Below, one piece after another: positions 1 through 8,199 of a DNA stretch of 64,000 bases. The stretch is taken from assembly GCA_029237685.1 (NCBI GenBank), contig JAQZBV010000003.1:1-64000 (forward strand), in the 5' to 3' direction. Under the pieces are notes generated by a model. It was not told where the DNA came from. It worked only from the letters and a program-made list of their open reading frames with translations, and did not search any database. The first letter of the stretch is position 1. Each line of letters starts with the position of its first letter. The translations under genes were made by a program, and so were the position numbers. This DNA is from Cytophagaceae bacterium. Lineage in GTDB: Bacteria; Bacteroidota; Bacteroidia; Cytophagales; Cytophagaceae.

Positions 1-1308
1 ATGCCAATCAATCCTGTGGATGCCGGATTGCATACCAGACCGAGCAGTATTCCACTTGTATTGAATACACCATTTTCTATTCTAATTACTGCCTTTCAAC
101 AAAAGCAAGATCCGGTTTATTATTTTACGCCGGAAGAGGCCGTACGTCACTTCTCTGTAGATTACGAAGTCAAACCGTATCAGCGTTCTTTCAAAGGAAG
201 AAATGTGGTGGTGTTGATCTTAGAAAGTTTTGGTCAGGAGTATGTGGGTTATTACAGCAAAAGGCCGGGTTATACACCTTTTCTGGATTCTTTATTGAAG
301 GAGTCGTATGTATTTGTCAATGCTTTTTCAAACGGTAAACAATCAGTGGATGCCGTACCTGCTATACTCTCCGGTATTCCGGCTTTGTTGACCAGGCCGT
401 TTACTGAATCTAATTATGTAGGCAATCGCATTCCTTCTTTGGCTACTTATTTTGATCAACAAGGCTATCACACACAGTTCTTTCACGGCGGAGAGAATGG
501 TACGATGGGCTTTGAAGCATTTTCACAATCTGCCGGCATAGAACATTATTATGGTAAAAAGCAATATCCTACAGTCGAAAAAGACTACGATGGCAATTGG
601 GGGATTTTTGATGAACCTTATTTAAAGTATTTTGCGAATGAATTGACGAAGAACGACAAGCCGTTTTTCTCTGTTTTGTTTACTTTATCTTCTCATCATC
701 CTTACACGATTCCAAAGCCCTACACAGGCAAGTTCCCTAAGGGAATCTATGAGATTCACGAAAGCATCGGATACAGTGATTATGCCTTGAAGCAATTCTT
801 TGCGGAAGCCCAGAAGCAACCTTGGTACAACAATACCTTATTTGTCATCACGGCCGATCACACGTCTCATAGTGAGAGGAAGTTCTACCAGCACGGTCAG
901 GGTATGGGGATGTATGCGGTGCCCATCGCTTTTTACGATCCGTCCACTCATTGGAAGGGTGTTGATTCAACTCTCATTCAACACATCGATCTGTTTCCAA
1001 CGATTGTCTCGTTAACCGGCGGTCATATCAAAGGAAAGTTTTTCGGACGCAATGCCTTTGATCTATCGGCCACGCACGATGTATTGAATTATAATTATGG
1101 TGGTACGTTCAATTACCTGCTCGATAGTACGCAGGTCGCTTTCAATGAAAACCGTGCGACCGGTGTTTATCGTTTTCCGCTAGACAGCAACATGAATGAA
1201 AACTTATTACAAGATTCTACTGTAAAATTCAAAAAGGAAGAAGACATCATCAAAGCGAAGATCCAAACGTACTTTCAGAGTATGGAGGGGAATAGTTTGT
1301 GGAAATAA
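1..1308 (+). CDS. LTA synthase-like / sulfatase-family phosphoglycerol transferase (5' end probably cut by window edge)
   Basis: Motifs VVVLILESFGQEYVG, SLATYFDQQGYHTQFFHGG, FVITADHTSH typical of LtaS-type sulfatase fold; ORF open at position 1. Confidence 0.85.
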   Translation: MPINPVDAGLHTRPSSIPLVLNTPFSILITAFQQKQDPVYYFTPEEAVRHFSVDYEVKPYQRSFKGRNVVVLILESFGQEYVGYYSKRPGYTPFLDSLLKESYVFVNAFSNGKQSVDAVPAILSGIPALLTRPFTESNYVGNRIPSLATYFDQQGYHTQFFHGGENGTMGFEAFSQSAGIEHYYGKKQYPTVEKDYDGNWGIFDEPYLKYFANELTKNDKPFFSVLFTLSSHHPYTIPKPYTGKFPKGIYEIHESIGYSDYALKQFFAEAQKQPWYNNTLFVITADHTSHSERKFYQHGQGMGMYAVPIAFYDPSTHWKGVDSTLIQHIDLFPTIVSLTGGHIKGKFFGRNAFDLSATHDVLNYNYGGTFNYLLDSTQVAFNENRATGVYRFPLDSNMNENLLQDSTVKFKKEEDIIKAKIQTYFQSMEGNSLWK

Positions 1309-1390
1309 ATAAAGAAGTGGTCAGTTGTCAGTGATCAGTAAAGAAAAAGGTTTTGAGAATAGACACTGCTGGACAGTAGTATAATGTTTG

Positions 1391-1537
1391 GTTAATCATG
1401 CTGTCTAACCCCTAAATCCCCTGAAGGGGACTTGCTCAGTTTAGAGCAAGAGTATATAGCAACAGAACAAGTTCTTTGCTGTTGCAATATACTCAATACT
1501 GTTATGTCCCCTTCAAGGGATTTAGGGGCCAGATGGT
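1391..1537. repeat. Large interrupted inverted repeat (taacccctaaatcccctgaagggga... / ...tccccttcaagggatttagggg)
   Basis: Arms pair with a few mismatches; a second internal stem gagtatat.gcaacag / ctgttgc.atatactc. Confidence 0.85.
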
Positions 1538-1543
1538 TAAATC

Positions 1544-1578
1544 AAAAAAGGTTTCGCATATCATGCGAAACCTTTTTT
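1544..1578. terminator. Bidirectional intrinsic terminator between convergent genes
   Basis: aaaaaaggtttcgcatatcatgcgaaacctttttt. Confidence 0.85.
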
Positions 1579-1612
1579 ACTGATCACTGACAACCGACCA
1601 CTGACCACTTTT

Positions 1613-4378
1613 TTATAACACCAAGTTCACAATCTTATTCGGAACTATAATGATCTTCTTCGGTGTCTTGCCTTCCAGCCATTTCACAACGGCTTCATTC
1701 GCCATCACCTGATCTTCGATTTGCTGTGGAGTAAGCGTCACAGGTAAATTGATTTTTACGCGCACTTTACCGTTGATGGATACGGGATATTCGAAATCGT
1801 TTTCCTGCACGTGTGCGGCGTGGTACACAGGGAAGGTAGCGTTCAATACCGTTTCTTTATGTCCCAATAAATTCCAAAGCTCTTCCGTCAAATGCGGAGC
1901 GAAAGGAGAGAGGAGCACGACCAACGGCTCCAAAATTTCTTTCTTGTGGCATTTCAAAGCCGACAATTCATTCACGCAAATCATGAAAGTACTCACCGGT
2001 GTGTTGAAAGAGTAACGTTCGATGTCTTCTTCAATACGCTTGATGGTTTTGTGCAAGACTTTCAGTTCTTCTTTGGTTGCCGCCTCATTGCTGATGGTCA
2101 ACTTGCCTTCGGTATCGTGGAAGAGTCTCCATACTTTTTGAAGGAATTTATATACGCCTTCAATACCGTTGGTGTTCCAGGGTTTGAACTGCTCCAATGG
2201 TCCCAGGAACATCTCATACATACGCAAGGTATCCGCGCCGTATTCGTTCACAATGTCATCCGGGTTGACCACGTTGTGCTTGGACTTGGACATTTTTTCT
2301 ACTTCATGTCCGCAGATGTATTTGCCGTCTTCCAAAATAAACTCGGCATTGCTCAGATCCGGTCTCCACTTTTTGAAAGCTTCTGTATCCAGCACATCAT
2401 TGTGTACGATGTTGACATCCACATGCAAAGGCGTGGTATCGTATTGCTTGCGCAAACCATGAGAGACGTATTGATTGGTACCGCTCACTCTGTACACAAA
2501 GTTCGAGCGACCTTGAATCATACCCTGGTTGATGAGTTTTTTAAAGGGCTCTTCGTTGTGTACGTAACCGGTATCTTTCAAGAATTTATTCCAGAACCGA
2601 GAGTACAACAAGTGACCTGTCGCATGTTCCGAACCGCCGATGTATAAATCTACCTGACCCCAATACTGTTCTGCTTCCTTGCTCACTAAACGTTGCGTGT
2701 TCTTAGGATCCATGTAACGCAGGAAGTACCAGCTCGATCCGGCCCATCCCGGCATCGTGCTTAATTCTAAATTGCGCGCAACGAAGTCCGCGTTGCGACC
2801 CAATGGAGGCGCACCGTCCGGTGTAGGTTTGTATTCGTCAATAGGAGGCAGCTCTAATGGCAATTCACTTTCCTTAAAGAGTTTTGGCGTATCACCGTCA
2901 AAACTTACCGGAATAGGTTCGCCCCAATAACGCTGACGTCCGAAAATGGAGTCGCGCATTTTGAAATTGATTTTCGCTTTACCGAATCCTTTTTCTTCCG
3001 CATAAGCCACGGCTTTGGGAATGGCTTCCCTTACCGTTAAGCCGTTCAAGAAACCGGAGTTCACCATCGTTCCGGCTTTCGGATCGAAGTCTTCTTTGGT
3101 GATGTCGGTCCGTTCGCCTTCTTGTACCGCAATGATCGGCAGGTTGAAGTGTGTAGCGAATGCATAATCACGGGTATCGGAGGAGGGAACAGCCATCACC
3201 ACGCCTGTGCCGTAACCGGCCAATACGTAGTCTGCGATCCACAACGGAATTTGTTCGTTGGTAAAAGGATTCGTTACATAGCTTCCGGTAAAGCAACCGC
3301 TCACGGTCTTTACGTCGCTCATGCGGTCTCTTTCACTTCGGTTCTTGGCTTTGTCTACGTAGGCTTCTACCGCTGTCTTTTGCTCGGGTGTAGTTAATTG
3401 AGGGATCAATTCATGCTCCGGTGCAATGGACACGTAAGTCACGCCGAAGGTTGTGTCTACACGCGTTGTGAATACAGTCAAGGTAATGTCTTGTCCCGTT
3501 ACTTTGAAATCCAATTCCGCGCCCAAAGATTTTCCGATCCAGTTGCGCTGCATGTCTTTCATCGGCTCCGGCCAGTCGATGCTGTCCAGGCCCTGCAATA
3601 AGCGATCTGCGTAAGCTGTGATACGCATGATCCATTGTTTCATTTTCATGCGAACAACAGGATAACCGCCGCGCTCTGACAAACCGTCTTTCACTTCTTC
3701 GTTGGCCAACACAGTTCCCAACTCAGGACACCAGTTCACCATCGTTTCAGACAGGTAAGTCAGTCGGTATTTTTGAAGCAAAGCTTCTTTTTGTTTTTCG
3801 TCAAGGGCTTTCCAAGCTGCCGCATCAAACGATTCGGTATGTTCATCACAAGCCGCGTTGATGCCGGCATTGCCTGATTTCTCAAAAGCTGCGATCAAGG
3901 TATCGATCGATTCGGCTTTGTTACTTGTTTTGTTGAACCAATGATTGAACAATTGCACAAAGATCCACTGTGTCCATTTGTAATAGTCAGGATTCGACGT
4001 ACGTACTTCTCTCGACCAGTCAAAAGAGAATCCGATTTTATCCAATTGTTCTTTGTAACGCGCAATGTTTTTCTCTGTGGTGATGGCCGGATGCTGGCCT
4101 GTTTGCACGGCGTATTGCTCTGCCGGTAAACCGAAGGAGTCGAAACCCATCGGATGCAACACATTAAAACCTTTGATGCGTTTGTAACGCGCAATGATAT
4201 CGGTAGCGATATAGCCCAGCGGATGACCTACGTGCAAGCCTGCTCCGGAAGGGTAAGGGAACATGTCGAGTACGTAGTACTTGGGTTTGGAAGTGTTTTC
4301 AGCAACTTTGAAAATGTTGTTTTCTTTCCAGTAAGCTTGCCATTTTTTCTCGTTGGAGACGAAGTTGTATTCGGACAT
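1613..4378 (-). CDS. leuS: Leucyl-tRNA synthetase
   Basis: DMFPYPSGAGLHVGHPLGY and KMSKSKHNVVNPDDIV signature motifs, 921 aa. Confidence 0.98.
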   Translation of the reverse strand: MSEYNFVSNEKKWQAYWKENNIFKVAENTSKPKYYVLDMFPYPSGAGLHVGHPLGYIATDIIARYKRIKGFNVLHPMGFDSFGLPAEQYAVQTGQHPAITTEKNIARYKEQLDKIGFSFDWSREVRTSNPDYYKWTQWIFVQLFNHWFNKTSNKAESIDTLIAAFEKSGNAGINAACDEHTESFDAAAWKALDEKQKEALLQKYRLTYLSETMVNWCPELGTVLANEEVKDGLSERGGYPVVRMKMKQWIMRITAYADRLLQGLDSIDWPEPMKDMQRNWIGKSLGAELDFKVTGQDITLTVFTTRVDTTFGVTYVSIAPEHELIPQLTTPEQKTAVEAYVDKAKNRSERDRMSDVKTVSGCFTGSYVTNPFTNEQIPLWIADYVLAGYGTGVVMAVPSSDTRDYAFATHFNLPIIAVQEGERTDITKEDFDPKAGTMVNSGFLNGLTVREAIPKAVAYAEEKGFGKAKINFKMRDSIFGRQRYWGEPIPVSFDGDTPKLFKESELPLELPPIDEYKPTPDGAPPLGRNADFVARNLELSTMPGWAGSSWYFLRYMDPKNTQRLVSKEAEQYWGQVDLYIGGSEHATGHLLYSRFWNKFLKDTGYVHNEEPFKKLINQGMIQGRSNFVYRVSGTNQYVSHGLRKQYDTTPLHVDVNIVHNDVLDTEAFKKWRPDLSNAEFILEDGKYICGHEVEKMSKSKHNVVNPDDIVNEYGADTLRMYEMFLGPLEQFKPWNTNGIEGVYKFLQKVWRLFHDTEGKLTISNEAATKEELKVLHKTIKRIEEDIERYSFNTPVSTFMICVNELSALKCHKKEILEPLVVLLSPFAPHLTEELWNLLGHKETVLNATFPVYHAAHVQENDFEYPVSINGKVRVKINLPVTLTPQQIEDQVMANEAVVKWLEGKTPKKIIIVPNKIVNLVL

Positions 4379-4469
4379 GGGTGTTAAGTATTGATAAGAT
4401 GAATAAGTGTTTTTATTGAGAAGATGTTTGGTCTTTGTCTATTGGTCATGTAAAGTTAGGCTTTTTCTT

Positions 4470-4590
4470 GGGCGTTTCCCTTCGGGCCGGGCTTTCGCCA
4501 CTCGCTTTTTTCTTTGAATCAGACTTGGATGTATAGGCCATCGGTAGAATCAAAGAAAAAGAGCTCAGACAATGGCTCAATCCCTAACGC
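4470..4590 (-). repeat. Dispersed structured element, family A copy 1
   Basis: gggcgtttcccttcgggccgggctttcgcc...gagctcagacaatggctcaatccctaacgc; reverse complement matches copies at 7268 and 12503. Confidence 0.8.
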
Positions 4591-4757
4591 GAAGACGTTG
4601 TGAAACTACTCCATGGCTTATCCCCTGGCAAGCCATCGCTTCTATTCCCAATGGTTTAAGTAACCTTCCTTCTACCTGTCGGGGGATAGGCGGGGGAGCG
4701 CATTTAGCAACAGCAACGAATAATCTCTTGCTAAATACTCAAACTGTTGCTGTATTT

Positions 4758-4838
4758 GCGTTAGGGATCGAGAGGAAAGCCCGAAGCGTGTGGGCCTTTG
4801 CGCGTGAGACGGACTTGGAGCGAGAGCCCGACCCCGCC
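4758..4838 (+). repeat. Dispersed structured element, family A copy 2 (variant)
   Basis: gcgttagggatcgagaggaaagcccgaagcg...ggacttggagcgagagcccgaccccgcc. Confidence 0.75.
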
Positions 4839-5101
4839 ATCGACGTTCTATTCTCCTCGATGTTACTTGTGCGGGGGAACGACCACATCTGTTCCGAATC
4901 TTGAGATGAATCCTAATTGCATCATCAATCCTCTTCTTACTCTTCCACATTAGTGGCTAATCTCTATCCCTCAAAACCCACTTCCCCGCTAAATTAAGCA
5001 TTTTTACCTCCCTTTGGGCACTCCAATCCACAATTTACTGCATCCTTCAAACTTTTTTTATAACTTAAGCGTTAATGAACCTGAACCCTAACTCAAAAAC
5101 T

Positions 5102-5317
5102 ATGAAAAATATCGCTCTAGGTCTTGTTTTCGCCTTCTCATTGGCTCTTTCTGCCAGCTCTTTTGCTGCTATTACAAACAATGAAGCTTCTGTATGCTGC
5201 TCAATCAGCGATAAAGATAAGGACAAGAAGAAAAAGAAATGCTGCGCTACGAAAGAAGGCAAAGAGAAAAAATGTTGCTCTTCTAAAGAGGAGACTAAAA
5301 CTGAAGAAGCAAAATAA
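5102..5317 (+). CDS. Small secreted Lys/Cys-rich protein with three CC pairs
   Basis: MKNIALGLVFAFSLALSASSFA signal peptide followed by VCCSISDKDKDKKKKKCCATKEGKEKKCCSSKEE; start placed at internal ATG 5102. Confidence 0.75.
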   Translation: MKNIALGLVFAFSLALSASSFAAITNNEASVCCSISDKDKDKKKKKCCATKEGKEKKCCSSKEETKTEEAK

Positions 5318-5362
5318 TTGCAAGCATACAGACTTATTCACGGTGTTGATAAGTTCAAAGAG

Positions 5363-5395
5363 AAAGCCTTCCTCTAACGGGAAGGCTTTTTTATT
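5363..5395 (+). terminator. Intrinsic terminator
   Basis: aagccttcctctaacgggaaggctttttt. Confidence 0.85.
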
Positions 5396-5425
5396 TTAGT
5401 AGCTCTAAATCATTCCCCCCTTTCC

Positions 5426-6220
5426 ATGAAGCAATACCACGACCTGATGCGCCATATTTTAGACCATGGTGTCACCAAAACGGATCGCACCGGTACCGGT
5501 ACCATCAGTGTATTTGGTTACCAGATGCGTTTTAATTTACAAGAAGGTTTTCCGCTGTTGACGACAAAGAAAGTCCACGTGCGTTCGATCTTCCATGAGT
5601 TGTTGTGGTTTCTGAAAGGAGAAACAAACATTCACTACCTGAAAGAAAACGGTGTCAGCATCTGGGACGAATGGGCCGACGACAAAGGCGAACTCGGTCC
5701 GGTATACGGCTACCAGTGGCGCTCCTGGCCCACAGCCAGCGGTGAACACATTGATCAGATCACGAATGTGATCAACATGATCAAAAAGACCCCTGATTCC
5801 CGTCGATTGATTGTCAGCGCATGGAACGTGGCGGATGTCGATAAAATGAAATTGCCTCCTTGCCATGCCTTCTTCCAATTCTATGTAGCAGACGGTAAAT
5901 TGTCTTGCCAGTTGTACCAACGCAGCGCGGATGTATTCTTAGGTGTGCCGTTCAATATCGCTTCTTATGCTTTGTTGACCATGATGGTCGCGCAGGTATG
6001 CGGCTTGCAGCCCGGGGACTTTGTTCATACATTAGGCGATGCGCATTTGTATTCCAACCACATCGAACAAACGAAATTGCAATTGAGCCGTGACTTTCGT
6101 CCATTGCCTCAGTTGGTGATCAATCCGAATGTAAAAAGCATCTTCGATTTTAAATACGAGGATTTTGAAATAAAGAATTATGATCCTCATCCGCACATCA
6201 AGGCGGATGTAGCGGTTTAG
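5426..6220 (+). CDS. thyA: Thymidylate synthase
   Basis: [48 protein letters not shown] catalytic Cys; 264 aa. Confidence 0.98.
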   Translation: MKQYHDLMRHILDHGVTKTDRTGTGTISVFGYQMRFNLQEGFPLLTTKKVHVRSIFHELLWFLKGETNIHYLKENGVSIWDEWADDKGELGPVYGYQWRSWPTASGEHIDQITNVINMIKKTPDSRRLIVSAWNVADVDKMKLPPCHAFFQFYVADGKLSCQLYQRSADVFLGVPFNIASYALLTMMVAQVCGLQPGDFVHTLGDAHLYSNHIEQTKLQLSRDFRPLPQLVINPNVKSIFDFKYEDFEIKNYDPHPHIKADVAV

Positions 6221-6231
6221 TTTTTCATACC

Positions 6232-6392
6232 ATCCTTTTTCTTTTCTTTTGCTCACCCAAAAGAAAAGAAACAAAAGAAAAGGGGCCACCAAAAGAAATG
6301 AGAGAAGAAATTGTGGCTCTAGATACTTTACGAAGTTAATTCCTAACGATTTCTTCTCTCATTCGCTCTTTTCCTGGACGCCAACCGCACCA
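6232..6392. repeat. Dispersed structured element, family B copy 1
   Basis: cccaaaagaaaagaaacaaaagaaaaggggccaccaaaa, perfect stem aatgagagaagaaat/atttcttctctcatt, then cgctcttttcctggacgccaaccgcacca. Confidence 0.85.
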
Positions 6393-6421
6393 GGCTGTAC
6401 GTTAATATTATTTTATTTATC

Positions 6422-6883
6422 ATGGAAAAATTAGATTCCCTTCGCCAAGTAGCAGACTTTCATACGACCTTCGGTCATCCCATTTTGCCTGAACCAACGG
6501 TGCCTGCCGCAGAGCGCAGTGCTTTGCGTATTTCTTTACTGCAAGAAGAGCTAGACGAATTGAAAGAAGCAGTAGAAGCCAATGACATCGTAGGCATAGC
6601 GGATGCTTTGTGTGATTTGCAATATGTATTGTCTGGCGCGGTGTTGGAATTTGGTTTGGGACAAAAGTTCAAAACTTTGTTTGACGAAGTGCAGCGCTCC
6701 AACATGAGCAAAGCCTGCAAGACAAAGGAAGAAGCAGAACAAACCATTGCGCATTATCAAACCAAAGGCACCAACAGTTTTTACGAAGAGAAAGACGGCT
6801 TGTTCTTGGTCTACCGTGAAGGCGATCGCAAGACCTTGAAGTCTGTATTTTATTCGGAAGCGGATTTGAAGGGGTTGTTGTGA
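6422..6883 (+). CDS. MazG-like nucleotide pyrophosphohydrolase family protein
   Basis: RISLLQEELDELKEAVEANDIVGIADALCDLQYVLSG: EEx..E...E...AD..D motif. Confidence 0.8.
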   Translation: MEKLDSLRQVADFHTTFGHPILPEPTVPAAERSALRISLLQEELDELKEAVEANDIVGIADALCDLQYVLSGAVLEFGLGQKFKTLFDEVQRSNMSKACKTKEEAEQTIAHYQTKGTNSFYEEKDGLFLVYREGDRKTLKSVFYSEADLKGLL

Positions 6884-6902
6884 TAAGGATACGCTCAAAG
6901 TC

Positions 6903-7268
6903 AAAATTACTTTTCTGAAAAGATTAACAGTTACTTTATTAACTGTTTTTTTGTTTGTTGAATGTGCCAAGAAAGTTGATCCTAATACTGATTCTTTCGA
7001 CGTTATTAATTATTATGATTCTATTCAAGTAAATGATAGAAGATTAAGTGAAGATAGTATAGGGGAAGTTATCGAGCCAAAGCGAAACAATAGATTTTAT
7101 AATGAAGGTGATATTGTCAATTTAGAATGCGAGTATTGCGGAGAAGTAGATGAATGCTCCGAAGATTGTAATTGCGAAGGAAATTGTAATTTAGATTGTT
7201 CTTCCTGTGCTGATAGATTTGAAAAGCATAATAATGATGATGAGTCAGATTACGAAGATGATAATTAG
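6903..7268 (+). CDS. Putative Cys-rich acidic lipoprotein; start codon unclear
   Basis: Frame reads KITFLKRLTVTLLTVFLFVECAKKVD.. (lipobox-like VEC) but no ATG/GTG in frame upstream; ORF track uses TTG 6951; C-terminus ECEYCGEVDECSEDCNCEGNCNLDCSSC. Confidence 0.5.
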   Translation, partial: KITFLKRLTVTLLTVFLFVECAKKVDPNTDSFDVINYYDSIQVNDRRLSEDSIGEVIEPKRNNRFYNEGDIVNLECEYCGEVDECSEDCNCEGNCNLDCSSCADRFEKHNNDDESDYEDDN

Positions 7269-7355
7269 CGTTAGGGATTGAGCCATTGTCTGAGCTCTTC
7301 CCGCTTTTTCAGCGGGAAAGCGAGTGGCGAAAGCCCGGCCCGCAGGGAACGCCCC
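7268..7355 (+). repeat. Dispersed structured element, family A copy 3
   Basis: gcgttagggattgagccattgtctgagctcttcccgctttttcagcgggaaagcgagtggcgaaagcccggcccgcagggaacgcccc; first G is last base of the preceding TAG. Confidence 0.85.
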
Positions 7356-7451
7356 AATAAAAAAGATTCGAATTATTCTCTGGATTATATTAACTCTACT
7401 CATTAATCACTAATTTATCATCCATATTCCTTCGATCCATAAAATTTATCC

Positions 7452-7808
7452 ATGCGCGCCGAACTCAAACACCTCCACAGCCCCGACATCGACAACCTCA
7501 AGGAATACAACCCTCAGGTCACGGATGACTTTGGCTTTCTGTTGCAAGTGATGGCAGGTCCGAAAGGAGAGAAGGGCGAAGAGAGTTTTGACATGATGGT
7601 GGTGACTCCCAAATGGCTCATGAACAAATACGGACATTCGGAAGTGATTATGGGCAAGCATTATGTGATCGTGTTTGAATACAACTATCAAAACCTCTAC
7701 AACCGGTTGCAATACGAAATAGAGGCCTTTGAAGAAAAGAACTGGGAGAAGATCGCGCTGAAATTGGCGCGTCTTGGACATTGGGAGTTTGACAACTACA
7801 AGGATTAG
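7452..7808 (+). CDS. Imm8-family immunity-like protein
   Basis: LKHLHSPDIDNLKEYNPQVTDDFGFLLQVMAGPKGEKGEESFDMMVVTPKWL resembles the Imm8 pattern. Confidence 0.7.
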   Translation: MRAELKHLHSPDIDNLKEYNPQVTDDFGFLLQVMAGPKGEKGEESFDMMVVTPKWLMNKYGHSEVIMGKHYVIVFEYNYQNLYNRLQYEIEAFEEKNWEKIALKLARLGHWEFDNYKD

Positions 7809-7810
7809 TT

Positions 7811-8185
7811 ATGAAGAGTACATTACATAAGAATTATAAGACTGCCTCTAACCTCATCATCGCTACGCTCATTTTAGATCCGATTGAGTTTTTCTATTCC
7901 AAATATTTGGGAATGACAAAAGATGAAATCGTATTTGAAGGCTTAGGTATATTGTTTATCGCTTTGACCGCTTATGCCATTCGTAAGGGAGTAACCTGGG
8001 TGAAATATATTTTATTGGTTTTTACCTTGCTGGGTATTCTGGCTATTGCGATGTCTGTAGGGAAAGTTAACGTAGTTTCAGTATCCATCACCGTTCTGCA
8101 AGTCATGCTGATGGCCTGGGCATTGGTGCTGCTCTTCAAGATTCCGGGGCCAACGGAGCAGGACGCCTTAGACAGTGATATTTAA
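7811..8185 (+). CDS. Small membrane protein of unknown function
   Basis: 124 aa, several hydrophobic segments. Confidence 0.65.
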   Translation: MKSTLHKNYKTASNLIIATLILDPIEFFYSKYLGMTKDEIVFEGLGILFIALTAYAIRKGVTWVKYILLVFTLLGILAIAMSVGKVNVVSVSITVLQVMLMAWALVLLFKIPGPTEQDALDSDI

Positions 8186-8199
8186 ACCAACCCTTAACG

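Larger units (their letters stand above)
1317..1608. repeat. Nested palindromic intergenic element: outer heptad arms (GTGGTCA-type), inner inverted repeat, plus terminator
   Basis: Left arm 1317-1341 gtggtca gttgtca gtgatca gtaa; right arm (1577-1608), reverse complement gtggtca gtggtcg gttgtca gtgatca gtaa. Confidence 0.9.

Noticed and set aside
1749-4387. Many plus-strand ORFs inside leuS
   Set aside because: Antisense shadows of a clear long coding sequence; no recognisable motifs.
4572-4950. 110-aa and 92-aa ORFs downstream of leuS start region
   Set aside because: Lie in family A repeats and spacer; low plausibility.
5124-5399. 91-aa ORF overlapping the Cys/Lys-rich protein
   Set aside because: Alternate frame of the better-supported signal-peptide ORF; reads through a terminator.
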